64,000 nt of DNA, from contig CANNAM010000009.1 in the NCBI GenBank assembly GCA_947502595.1, positions 1 through 64,000 on the forward strand, written 5' to 3'. Every line of letters begins with the position of its first letter. Positions within the stretch are counted from its first letter, which is position 1. This document shows positions 56,308-64,000 of the stretch, piece after piece. The stretch comes from an uncultured Marinicella sp. GTDB lineage: Bacteria; Pseudomonadota; Gammaproteobacteria; Xanthomonadales; Marinicellaceae. A program made the position numbers and the translations under genes. The notes under the pieces are model-generated. The model was not told where the DNA came from. It made no database searches and saw only the letters and a list, made by a program, of their open reading frames with translations.

Positions 56308-57288
56308 ATGAAATTCAGACATTTGGCATGGTTTGCAGTTTTTTTGACATTGTGTGTCGTCGTATTGGGCGCATATGTGCGGTTATCTGATGCTGGTTTG
56401 GGCTGTCCTGATTGGCCAGGGTGCTATGGTCATTTGGCATGGCCCACTGAAGTGCATGAAATCGAACAAGCCAATCAAAACTTCAGTGAGCGCACTGTTG
56501 AAGTCCATAAAGCTTGGAAAGAAATGGCGCATCGCTATTTAGCAGGTGTGTTGTCTTTAACTGTATTGGCATTATTTATATGGTCTTTTAGACAGCGCAA
56601 GCTGGCATCCTACAGTTTGCCACTGATTATATGTTTTGTGATACTGTTTCAGGCAGCACTGGGCATGTGGACCGTAACCCTCAAATTACACCCCAGTATA
56701 GTGATGAGTCATTTATTGGGTGGTTTAACCACATTATCGCTGTTGGTGTGGTTGGCCTGTTCACGAACCCCCAGTATCACGCCATACCGCTATGCAGGTC
56801 ATGTGAAGCAATGGATGGTGGTGGTGGCATTGGTGTTGTTGCTGTTACAGATTGCCTTGGGCGGCTGGACCAGTGCCAATTATGCTGCACTGGCCTGTGT
56901 CGGGTTCCCACAATGCAATGGTGTTTGGTGGCCTGATATGGACTTTGTACAAGCCATGGACCTATTTAAACAGTATGGGCCAAATTATGAATTTGGGGTG
57001 AAAGATGGACCTGCCAGAGTGGCCATTCAAATGATGCACCGCATGGGCTTTGTTATAGTGACGCTGTATTTCTCATGGTTGGCATTTAAACTGACGCGCA
57101 ACCGTGAGCTGATGCCCTTGGGCTTGAGCTTGTTGACACTGTTGGTGTTGCAAATTATATTGGGCGTCATCAATGTGAGTTTTTCATTGCCTCTGGTGGT
57201 GGCTACCATGCACAATGGTGTGGCGGCTTTGTTATTGACCAATGTGGTCGTGTTACTTTATAAAACACGGAAAACGCAACAATTATGA
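56308..57288 (+). CDS. ctaA: heme A synthase
   Basis: The 326-residue membrane protein has eight helices and the COX15/CtaA motifs YVRLSDAGLGCPDWPGCYGH and EVHKAWKEMAHRYLAG (heme His), with further His in MMHRMGFVIV and ATMHNGVAALL. CVGFPQCNG gives the second Cys pair. It converts heme O to heme A. The ATG at 56308 has AAAGGTGAG before it; a GTG at 56299 is also in frame. Confidence 0.94.
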   Translation: MKFRHLAWFAVFLTLCVVVLGAYVRLSDAGLGCPDWPGCYGHLAWPTEVHEIEQANQNFSERTVEVHKAWKEMAHRYLAGVLSLTVLALFIWSFRQRKLASYSLPLIICFVILFQAALGMWTVTLKLHPSIVMSHLLGGLTTLSLLVWLACSRTPSITPYRYAGHVKQWMVVVALVLLLLQIALGGWTSANYAALACVGFPQCNGVWWPDMDFVQAMDLFKQYGPNYEFGVKDGPARVAIQMMHRMGFVIVTLYFSWLAFKLTRNRELMPLGLSLLTLLVLQIILGVINVSFSLPLVVATMHNGVAALLLTNVVVLLYKTRKTQQL

Positions 57289-58193
57289 GCCAATTCAAAC
57301 AATACCTGGAACTGACTAAACCCAAAGTGGTGCTACTGATTTTGTTCACCGCTTTGGTCGGCATGCTGCTTTCTATGCGCAACTTTCCTAGCTCTGAGTG
57401 GGTTTTGGTTTTTTGGGGCATGGTAGGGATCGGTTTATCATCTGGTGCGGCCGCGGCAATCAACCATTGGGCTGACCAAAAAGCCGATGCCATCATGCTC
57501 AGAACACAACACAGGCCGTTACCCAGCGGTGAACTCAGTGCAGGTAAAGTGTTGTTGTTTGCTTCGACTCTGACTCTAATTGGGATGGCAGTGTTGGTGT
57601 ATTTTGTCAATGTATTGACTGCGGTACTGACTTTTTTGTCATTGATTGGCTATGCCTTTGTTTACACCTTTTATTTGAAACGAGCCACCCCGCAGAACAT
57701 TGTAATCGGTGGTGCTGCAGGTGCCACACCACCGGTATTGGGTTGGACCACCATGACCGGCCATGTGACGGCTGATGCGTTGATATTATTTGGCATTATT
57801 TTTGCTTGGACGCCGCCACATTTTTGGGCTCTGGCTATATACCGCAAGGAAGATTATGCCAAAGCCGATATACCAATGTTGCCAGTAACCCATGGCGTTG
57901 AGTTCACTCAATTACACATCATCTTATACACCATAATTTTAATTATTGTGACCATTTTTCCTTTCTTAACTGGTATGAGTGGTCTGATTTACTTAACTGG
58001 TGCTTTGTTGTTAGGTGGTAAATTCTTGTGGATGACCTTTGAGTTGAAAAAAACCCAATCGCCATTACTGGCCTGGCAAACATTTAAATACTCCATCTGG
58101 TATTTGATGTTGTTGTTTGCATTTTTACTGATTGATCATTATGTGCACATTGGCGATGTGATGCCCCGCATCTTTCAGGAGCCAGTCATTTGA
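57285..58193 (+). CDS. ctaB: heme O synthase (protoheme IX farnesyltransferase)
   Basis: The 302-residue UbiA-family protein has nine membrane helices and the prenyl-phosphate sites NHWADQKADAIMLRTQHRPL (with the Asp-rich part) and YRKEDYAKADIPMLPVTHG. TPPVLGWTTMTG is also conserved. It adds the farnesyl chain to heme B. Its start overlaps ctaA by 4 bases (ATGA). Confidence 0.95.
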   Translation: MSQFKQYLELTKPKVVLLILFTALVGMLLSMRNFPSSEWVLVFWGMVGIGLSSGAAAAINHWADQKADAIMLRTQHRPLPSGELSAGKVLLFASTLTLIGMAVLVYFVNVLTAVLTFLSLIGYAFVYTFYLKRATPQNIVIGGAAGATPPVLGWTTMTGHVTADALILFGIIFAWTPPHFWALAIYRKEDYAKADIPMLPVTHGVEFTQLHIILYTIILIIVTIFPFLTGMSGLIYLTGALLLGGKFLWMTFELKKTQSPLLAWQTFKYSIWYLMLLFAFLLIDHYVHIGDVMPRIFQEPVI

Positions 58194-58954
58194 CTGTGTT
58201 GATTGACTCTCACATACACCTGGATGATGCCCGATTTGATTTTGATCGAGAACAACTGATCGCTGCTGCGCAGCAGGTTGGTATCGGTCGTTTTATCGTG
58301 CCAGCAGTTACAGTCAATAGATTCCCTGCTGTCTTGAAGTTGGCCCAAGAGCAGGCATTGGTTTCTTATACTTTGGGTTTGCACCCTTATTATATTGATG
58401 AGCACAAGGCCACTGATTTGGAGTTTTTGGCACGTTCATTACAGGGTTCTGGGGCTGTAGGCATCGGCGAATGTGGATTAGATTACCACCTGAAAAATTT
58501 AGATCGCAACAAACAACAGCTGATATTTGAAGCCCAAGTGGTGCTGGCCAAACACTTTAACTTGCCATTGGTGTTACATGTTCGGGGGGCGGTTGATGAC
58601 GTGTTCAAAACATTGAAAAAACATGACTATTATAAAGCCGTGATGCACAGTTTTAACGGTTCAATTGAGCAAGCCAGACAAATCACAGAACAGGGCATTT
58701 ATTTGGGTTTTGGCCCTGCTGCATGTAACCCCAAAGCAACCAAGCTCAAAGCGCTGGTTGAAGCGGTACCCATTGAACACATGGTGTTGGAAACTGATGC
58801 ACCCGACCAGCCATTTTTTGACCGTGCTGACAAACGTAATTTACCCATAGACTTACTGCGTGTGAATCAAGAAATTGCCAAGATTAAAGGCATAGAAGGC
58901 GCTAAGCTGGCACATCAAACCACCAAAAACACACAACAACTATTCAATTTATGA
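58190..58954 (+). CDS. TatD family metal-dependent hydrolase
   Basis: The 254-residue product has the metal ligands of the TatD family: DSHIHLDD (His-x-His), the Glu in GIGECGLDYH, LVLHVRG, VMHSFNG and LETDAPDQP. TatD enzymes are DNases/RNases or deoxyribonuclease-like phosphodiesterases. The start is a TTG at 58190 that overlaps the ctaB stop; GGAG at about 58178 is well spaced from it, and no ATG lies before the first conserved strand. It is translationally coupled to ctaB. Confidence 0.9.
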   Translation: MTVLIDSHIHLDDARFDFDREQLIAAAQQVGIGRFIVPAVTVNRFPAVLKLAQEQALVSYTLGLHPYYIDEHKATDLEFLARSLQGSGAVGIGECGLDYHLKNLDRNKQQLIFEAQVVLAKHFNLPLVLHVRGAVDDVFKTLKKHDYYKAVMHSFNGSIEQARQITEQGIYLGFGPAACNPKATKLKALVEAVPIEHMVLETDAPDQPFFDRADKRNLPIDLLRVNQEIAKIKGIEGAKLAHQTTKNTQQLFNL

Positions 58955-59700
58955 AAGCTAGATTTGGCGGCATTGAGAGACTCTTTGGTGCGGCACAATT
59001 GAATCAATTACATGACAGCCATGTGGCCATTGTTGGGCTTGGTGGTGTCGGTTGTTGGGCGGCTGAAATGTTGGCACGTTCAGGAGTGGGTCAAATTACT
59101 TTGATTGATGCCGATGAATTGTGTGTGACCAATATCAACCGCCAGATTCATGCTTTAGACAGTACGGTTGGTAAAGGCAAAGTACAAACCATGGCCAACA
59201 GGATTCATGACATCAACCCGAATTGTCAGGTGGTTTGCCATGACGTGTTTTTTATGGCCAACAATGCCAATGAGTTGTTGATAGCTTATGATTATTTAAT
59301 CGATGCCATCGATTCAATTAAGCACAAAGTGTTGTTGTTGGCTGAATGTCGTCAAAGGAAAATACCCGTGGTGACTTGTGGTGGTGCCGGAGGAAAAACC
59401 GATCCAAGCAAAATTAAAACCACAGATTTGGCCAAAACCAGTGGTGATCGCTTGTTAAGAAAAGTTCGGTATGAACTGCGAAAACACCACGGTTTAAAAA
59501 ACCGCAAAAAATTCAATATCCAAGCAGTTTATTCAGACCAAGAAATGCTGTTGCCTTTTTGTGACGTAAATACAGCAACCAGTCGCAAATTAGACTGTGA
59601 TTCTGGTTATGGCACCAGCCCCATGGTAATCAGTAGTTTTGGTATTCGAGCTGCGGATCTGGTGGTTAATAAATTGATAAGAAATTTAAGTATTCAATAG
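58951..59700 (+). CDS. tcdA: tRNA threonylcarbamoyladenosine dehydratase
   Basis: The 249-residue ThiF/E1-like protein opens with RFGGIERLFGAAQLNQLHDS. The ATP-binding loop is IVGLGGVGCWAAEMLARSG (about 29-47), with DADELCVTNINRQIHA, DAIDSIKHKV and CGGAGGKTDPSKIK. It cyclises t6A at tRNA position 37 to ct6A. It overlaps the tatD-like gene by 4 bases (ATGA) and is the last gene of the unit. Confidence 0.93.
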   Translation: MKARFGGIERLFGAAQLNQLHDSHVAIVGLGGVGCWAAEMLARSGVGQITLIDADELCVTNINRQIHALDSTVGKGKVQTMANRIHDINPNCQVVCHDVFFMANNANELLIAYDYLIDAIDSIKHKVLLLAECRQRKIPVVTCGGAGGKTDPSKIKTTDLAKTSGDRLLRKVRYELRKHHGLKNRKKFNIQAVYSDQEMLLPFCDVNTATSRKLDCDSGYGTSPMVISSFGIRAADLVVNKLIRNLSIQ

Positions 59701-59824
59701 TCAAAAACTGCGCAAAATAAATGTATGGTAAACTTAAAATTCAGTTCAGATACCAGGTGTAAATTGCTGCAACTTTTGCGTACCAAGTTACTAATAATCA
59801 GCAAAAGGCTGACTGTTTAAGCTT

Positions 59825-61234
59825 ATGTTATTCAATAGTTTGGCTTTTTTTATTTTTCTGGCCGTGGTCTTGGTAATGAGTGCGGTGTTAAGGAAATACT
59901 CCAGAAAAGCTGAATTATGGTTCTTGGTATTGGCCAGTGCATATTTTTATGGGCAATGGAGCTGGAAATACCTGTTGTTGATATACACCACCATTTGTGT
60001 GGATTACCTACTTGGCTTGCGCTACCACAACAGTGAGCGGCCGCATAAATATTTACTCATTAGTTTGTGGGTTAATTTAGGTATCTTGGGGCTGTTTAAA
60101 TACTTTAATTTTCTTTTAGATTCTACCAATCAGCTGTTGGTATACAGTGGCTTTGATTATCACTTTTCATCTTTAGAATTGTTACTTCCTGTAGGTATTT
60201 CATTTTATACCTTTCAAAGTATGAGCTACATGATAGACATACACAGAAAATCCCTTAAACCCAGAACCCAATTTGTGGACTATGCTTTGTTTGTGTCTTT
60301 TTTTCCGCAGTTGGTTGCAGGGCCGATAGTCAGGGCCAGCGAGTTTTTTAAACAGCTTGATGAAAAGCGCCATTTTGATTTCAGCATGGCGCAAGCTGGG
60401 GTGATGCTGATTATGGTTGGTTTGGTAAAAAAAGTGGTGTTTGCAGACAATCTGGCCTTGTTTGTCGATCCCGTGTTTAATCAACCTGAAGCATATTCTG
60501 GACTGCTCACCTTATTGGCCGTTTATGGTTTCGCTTTTCAAATTTACTTTGACTTCTCGGGCTATACAGACATAGCCATTGGGGTGGCTAAATTATTGGG
60601 GTTTAACTTTCCCAGAAACTTCATGCATCCCTATGTTTCGTTGTCAATTCAAGATTTCTGGCGACGTTGGCACATGACACTTTCAAGGTGGTTAAGAGAT
60701 TATCTATACATCAGCTTGGGCGGTAACCGCGAAGGCACATACAAAACCACCAGAAATTTATTTTTGACCATGTTCCTTGGTGGCTTATGGCATGGCGCTT
60801 CATGGAACTTTGCTATTTGGGGTGTTTTACATGGCGTCTACTTGGGAGTAGAGCGCATCAACAGCCATTGGCGTATTATCAAGCTTAACGACAGCTTGTT
60901 GTGGGTTAAATTAGTTCTGTGGTTTTGGGTGTTTCATTTGGTGTGTTTTGCTTGGGTATTTTTTCGGGCTGGTGACTTGTCAGACAGCACCACTGTCATT
61001 CAAAATATACTGTGGTGGAAATCAGGCGGACATTTATCGCTCAGCCAATGGTACTTCGCCATATTTATAGCCATGTGCCCAGTTCTGCACTGGTTAAGCG
61101 CACGTTATGACATCACCAGCAAGGCAGAAGTTATGGGCACAAAAAGTTATGTACTGATACAGACGTTATTGATATTAACGCTGATGGTGTTCAGCACGCA
61201 GCAGTCTGAATCGTTCATGTACTTCCAATTCTGA
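59825..61234 (+). CDS. MBOAT family O-acyltransferase (AlgI-like)
   Basis: The 469-residue protein has about 11 membrane helices. It shows the AlgI/DltB/PatA motifs LLPVGISFYTFQSMSYMIDI, FFPQLVAGPIVRASEFF, YFDFSGYTDIAIGVAKLLGF, IQDFWRRWHMTLSRWLRDY and the catalytic His in GLWHGASWNFAIWG. Members transfer acyl groups across the membrane onto polysaccharides or envelope molecules. The next gene, one base on, encodes the usual SGNH-type partner. No alginate or capsule genes are present, so the substrate is unknown. Confidence 0.92.
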   Translation: MLFNSLAFFIFLAVVLVMSAVLRKYSRKAELWFLVLASAYFYGQWSWKYLLLIYTTICVDYLLGLRYHNSERPHKYLLISLWVNLGILGLFKYFNFLLDSTNQLLVYSGFDYHFSSLELLLPVGISFYTFQSMSYMIDIHRKSLKPRTQFVDYALFVSFFPQLVAGPIVRASEFFKQLDEKRHFDFSMAQAGVMLIMVGLVKKVVFADNLALFVDPVFNQPEAYSGLLTLLAVYGFAFQIYFDFSGYTDIAIGVAKLLGFNFPRNFMHPYVSLSIQDFWRRWHMTLSRWLRDYLYISLGGNREGTYKTTRNLFLTMFLGGLWHGASWNFAIWGVLHGVYLGVERINSHWRIIKLNDSLLWVKLVLWFWVFHLVCFAWVFFRAGDLSDSTTVIQNILWWKSGGHLSLSQWYFAIFIAMCPVLHWLSARYDITSKAEVMGTKSYVLIQTLLILTLMVFSTQQSESFMYFQF

Positions 61235-61235
61235 T

Positions 61236-62357
61236 ATGTTGAACTTTTTTAAACACAAGAAATTTTGGCTGCCTTTACTGGTTGTAGCTTTGCTGTTTGT
61301 TGTCTTGGAGTGTTTGCTCAGGACAGGTGCATATGATGCTTATGTTGAGCCTAATTCTTACTTAGGAAATGCCATGCAACGGCAACAAGCTATCGACAAT
61401 TTTGGTAAAGAAAATATAGACTGGATAACCGTTGGAAACTCAAAAATTGATTGGGGAATTGACCACCATGCCTTAGCCAAAGCAAGAAAGAAAATGGGTT
61501 TAAAACATATTCGGTTGTCTATAGAGAGCTCTAATTTCTTGGCCATCCAAGCAGTCATGGATTGGTCTATTAATAACATGCCTAATCTGCAAGGTATTAT
61601 GGTGGGGATCACTGAAACTAATTTGGCACAGTACAGCTATTTAACTAAGTTGTATAAAATTATTTGGCCATTCAGAAGTGCTTTAGATTATCAAAACTAC
61701 CAAGTTTTGGCTCCAAGGCAAGGATGGTTGAGGTATTTTTATCAATTGGCTGTGGTGAATTTTGCCATTGATTTAAAACACTATATTACAGATCCAATTG
61801 GACGCAACAGACGAATAGAGCATGCCAATAAAAGTAATGTAATTAAAGTGTTAAAGTTTAAAAGACACCGAGCAAATGACATATGTGCTTTGCCACTTAA
61901 TGATTTAGCGGCCTGTGTTGCTGCTGCTGAAATTGTTCAGAAAACACCAGGAGGTGTCGAAGGATTTGAGTTGCCAAAACGATTGTGTAGTAAAAAATCA
62001 ACACATTATAGACTCAATAAATCATTGCCAGTGGCGCCAACATCAGAAGCTGACCGTTTGACTGAAAATTGGGTGAAGTTGTTTGAACATATTATCAGTA
62101 AAGACAAAGCCATCACTTTGGTGCTGTTACCTGAACATGAAATGCATGATTACATGATTAAACCCAGTAACGCGCATGAGATAACCGAAGCTATTTTGCA
62201 ACAACTGAAGGGCAATCCATCATTCAAGTTGATTGATCTTAGGGGTTTGTTTGAGGAGGTGGCAGATTGTGAGGTTTTTGCTGACCCATTGCACTTTAAT
62301 AACCAAGGCATTGAGCTGATTACCCAGGCATTGATTGATGCTTTTTGGCAGTTATAA
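61236..62357 (+). CDS. SGNH/DltD-like membrane-anchored partner of the MBOAT enzyme
   Basis: The 373-residue product has one N-terminal membrane helix (about 10-28, FWLPLLVVALLFVVLECLL) and a periplasmic domain. ITVGNSKIDWGIDHHAL could hold the nucleophile Ser; a later DPLHFNNQG gives the Asp-x-x-His of SGNH esterases. VLLPEHEMHDYMI lies between. With MBOAT proteins, such partners (AlgJ/AlgX, DltD) complete the O-acyl transfer. AT-rich codon use is somewhat higher than in the neighbours. Confidence 0.75.
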   Translation: MLNFFKHKKFWLPLLVVALLFVVLECLLRTGAYDAYVEPNSYLGNAMQRQQAIDNFGKENIDWITVGNSKIDWGIDHHALAKARKKMGLKHIRLSIESSNFLAIQAVMDWSINNMPNLQGIMVGITETNLAQYSYLTKLYKIIWPFRSALDYQNYQVLAPRQGWLRYFYQLAVVNFAIDLKHYITDPIGRNRRIEHANKSNVIKVLKFKRHRANDICALPLNDLAACVAAAEIVQKTPGGVEGFELPKRLCSKKSTHYRLNKSLPVAPTSEADRLTENWVKLFEHIISKDKAITLVLLPEHEMHDYMIKPSNAHEITEAILQQLKGNPSFKLIDLRGLFEEVADCEVFADPLHFNNQGIELITQALIDAFWQL

Positions 62358-62367
62358 TAGCCAATAA

Positions 62368-62402
62368 AAAAGCCACAAACTTGATTAAGTTATGTGGCTT
62401 TT
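62368..62402. terminator. bidirectional terminator between the SGNH gene and kbp
   Basis: Stem AAAAGCCACA / TGTGGCTTTT (62368-62377, 62393-62402), extended inward by AACTT/AAGTT, with A and T runs on the outer sides for both strands. Confidence 0.85.
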
Positions 62403-62418
62403 CTTGTGTGCTGAGCAG

Positions 62419-62928
62419 TTACTCTGGTATTCTTAATACTTGGCCTGGGTAAATCTTATCAGGATCTGACAACATGGGTTTGTTGGCTTCAAAGATTTTA
62501 GGGTATTCCATGGCATTGCCATAAAATTGTTTGGCAATTTTGCCCAAAGTATCACCAGATTTAACTGTGTAAGTTTTAGATTCCCAAGCAGCCTCACCTG
62601 GTTTGTCGGCTTCGGCTTTGGCTGCTTCGGCTTCGGCTTTTTCAGCTTCAGCCACATCAGCTGGTTTTTGGCCTAATATCAAATTATCTTGGACCCTTGA
62701 AACGCCCGCAATGTTTCCAGCGGTAATCACTGCTTTTTCTTTTTGTTCTTGATTGGGTACATAGCCAGATAAAGTAACTACACCATTGGCAAATGCGGTT
62801 TTAAGGTTACTGATGTCTACACCACTGTTCTCAATGTGTTTGATGACCGGCATGGTCACTTCAGGTTCTGCCTCGTCTTTACCAAAAACTTTAGAGCCTG
62901 CATCGGCTAAAAAATCAAAAAATCCCAT
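62419..62928 (-). CDS. kbp: BON-LysM potassium-binding protein (Kbp/YgaU type)
   Basis: The 169-residue product begins MGFFDFLADAGSKVFG, as in E. coli YgaU/Kbp. A BON domain (about 30-88, VVTLSGYVPNQEQKEKAVIT) and a LysM domain (about 119-168, YTVKSGDTLGKIAKQFYGN, IYPGQVLRIPE) follow. E. coli Kbp binds K+ in the cytoplasm. An Ala/Glu/Lys-rich linker (about 92-112) is longer than in E. coli. There is no signal peptide. Confidence 0.88.
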   Translation of the reverse strand: MGFFDFLADAGSKVFGKDEAEPEVTMPVIKHIENSGVDISNLKTAFANGVVTLSGYVPNQEQKEKAVITAGNIAGVSRVQDNLILGQKPADVAEAEKAEAEAAKAEADKPGEAAWESKTYTVKSGDTLGKIAKQFYGNAMEYPKIFEANKPMLSDPDKIYPGQVLRIPE

Positions 62929-63179
62929 AATATGCCTCTTTTAATGTTTTGAATGTTTTGAGCATAGCAATGAATTTGGTGCAGGTCAATCCAGCAAAGC
63001 ACGTTTTTACAATCTGTCACATGAACAAAATTTGTCACAATCAGCAAGAGTTGGTATTGAGTCTTTGCAATAGATATAATTTTGATCTGAATACCTCACT
63101 AATTTAAGATTTAATGACCACTGGTTTACAAGGTTGGTACATAATATCTAATGTGTGAGATTAAAAAATCAGGGGATTT

Positions 63180-64000
63180 ATGAAAAAATATTTGTTTGTA
63201 TTGTTGTTTTCTAGTGCCTGTGTGCAAGCTGGGTTGCCCGTTTGTATTCCAAATGCTGGAACCGCTTTTACAGATTACCAAAATCAAGCCTTTACTGTTG
63301 CTTATGATGCGGTTGGAGATGCACGCTTGTACCGTCAATGCACCAATATGTCGAACCAACAATTCATCAACACCATGAATGCTTGTGATCCATTGTCACA
63401 CCCGATTGATGGTCTGGGTTTGAGTCCAGTGGATAATTTCCTGTATGGTTTGATGCCAACTGATGCCTTAGGCATTGGTACCCATTTGGAGTTAACCGTG
63501 CCTTTTCCAGCACCCGGAAAACCAGGCGATATGATGAAGGCAGATGCGGTGGATGTGTACCGCATAGGTAATGATGGTGGGTACCAAAAAATTGGTTCAA
63601 TTGAGCCACCGGCAGAAGATGTCGTGTTGCCACCAGACACAGATCAAGTCATTCCAATTGTTCATTCAGCCGCTTCTTTCGACCCATCTGGAAGCTTGTA
63701 TGTATTGGCTTATAAAACCAACTACCAATCCAGTGCCGATGTCATGGCTGGCACTGGACAGGTGCTTTACCAAGCGCCGAACATCATGATCGGACAAGTC
63801 GGCAGTGCAACACTGAGCGCTGCCAACGGTGGCGTGATTCCTGCCATTTGGCAACAAGCAGACACCACCACAGATGCCACCTGTGCGGCGGTGATGAATC
63901 AATTCAGTCATCGCACCAATATTTTTTCTGAATGTGTGGTTGATGACTTTATTGCCAATGGCGATGCCGATGCTGCCGTGCAAAGTTGCTTGGTCAGCAC
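63180..64000 (+). CDS. exported protein, start only (cut by right edge)
   Basis: An ATG at 63180 with AGGGGA upstream opens a frame that runs to the window end without a stop (273 codons seen). It has a signal peptide (MKKYLFVLLFSSACVQA). GLGLSPVDNFLYGLMPTDAL and PSGSLYVLAYKTNYQS look like blades of a beta-propeller of the DUF6923 kind, common in large secreted proteins. Cysteines occur near the start and end of the visible part. The rest lies outside. Confidence 0.75.
   Translation, partial: MKKYLFVLLFSSACVQAGLPVCIPNAGTAFTDYQNQAFTVAYDAVGDARLYRQCTNMSNQQFINTMNACDPLSHPIDGLGLSPVDNFLYGLMPTDALGIGTHLELTVPFPAPGKPGDMMKADAVDVYRIGNDGGYQKIGSIEPPAEDVVLPPDTDQVIPIVHSAASFDPSGSLYVLAYKTNYQSSADVMAGTGQVLYQAPNIMIGQVGSATLSAANGGVIPAIWQQADTTTDATCAAVMNQFSHRTNIFSECVVDDFIANGDADAAVQSCLVS

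Overview
The window looks like a piece of a chromosome from a free-living, probably marine gammaproteobacterium with moderate GC. The aa3-type cytochrome oxidase operon, SMC-ComF, TrkAH, ExeA/GspB, Bfd-Bfr, PutA and QueF all fit that group. Several exported proteins end in a variant of the tail I-I-F-x-D-G-F, and there is a TPR Ser/Thr kinase paired with an ECF sigma factor. Together these remind me of the Marinicella-like lineage; that placement is inference from gene content, not a phylogeny.

Layout. 1-9.4 kb is accessory: a Y1 (REP-associated type) transposase cut by the left edge, a large RHS/YD-repeat gene that lacks an export signal and ends inside an internally deleted IS3-family element, a reverse-strand two-part beta-helix protein, and a second decayed IS3 5' end. 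9.4-13.2 kb holds a cupredoxin-CHRD secreted protein, a zinc-ribbon membrane protein, two GNAT acetyltransferases and a lipoprotein. 13.3-16.7 kb has a DUF2782 protein, a membrane-tethered glutamate-synthase-like FMN enzyme and a dicarboxylate/amino acid symporter. 16.8-20.2 kb is an ECF sigma / Ser-Thr kinase pair. 20.2-21.1 kb is bfd-bfr behind a Fur-box-like site. 21.3-27.6 kb has a sodium:solute symporter, queF, smc and a ComF-family gene.

27.6-31.8 kb (minus) encodes an NtrX-like regulator with a degenerate AAA+ domain, followed by trkA and trkH for potassium uptake. 32.0-35.0 kb (minus) encodes GspA/ExeA, GspB and a rhomboid protease in overlapping order. 35.2-46.6 kb is a secreted-protein region: an M28 peptidase, a small unknown protein, a DUF1565-type beta-helix protein, and a two-gene unit made of a transglutaminase-like exported protein and a giant PPC/discoidin-like/double-VWA protein.

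46.8-49.9 kb is putA (minus). 50.3-59.7 kb is a continuous cytochrome c oxidase operon: coxB, ctaD, a small membrane protein, ctaG, ctaE, then after a terminator DUF2909, SURF1, a Sco-like protein, ctaA and ctaB, running by four-base overlaps into a TatD hydrolase and tcdA. 59.8-62.4 kb is an MBOAT/SGNH acyl-transfer pair, followed by kbp (minus) and the start of an exported protein cut by the right edge.

The least explained parts are the shared C-terminal tail on exported proteins, the VWA/transglutaminase-like two-gene unit, and the sigma factor that carries a Thr pair where acidic residues are usual. I saw no tRNA, rRNA, CRISPR array or prophage.
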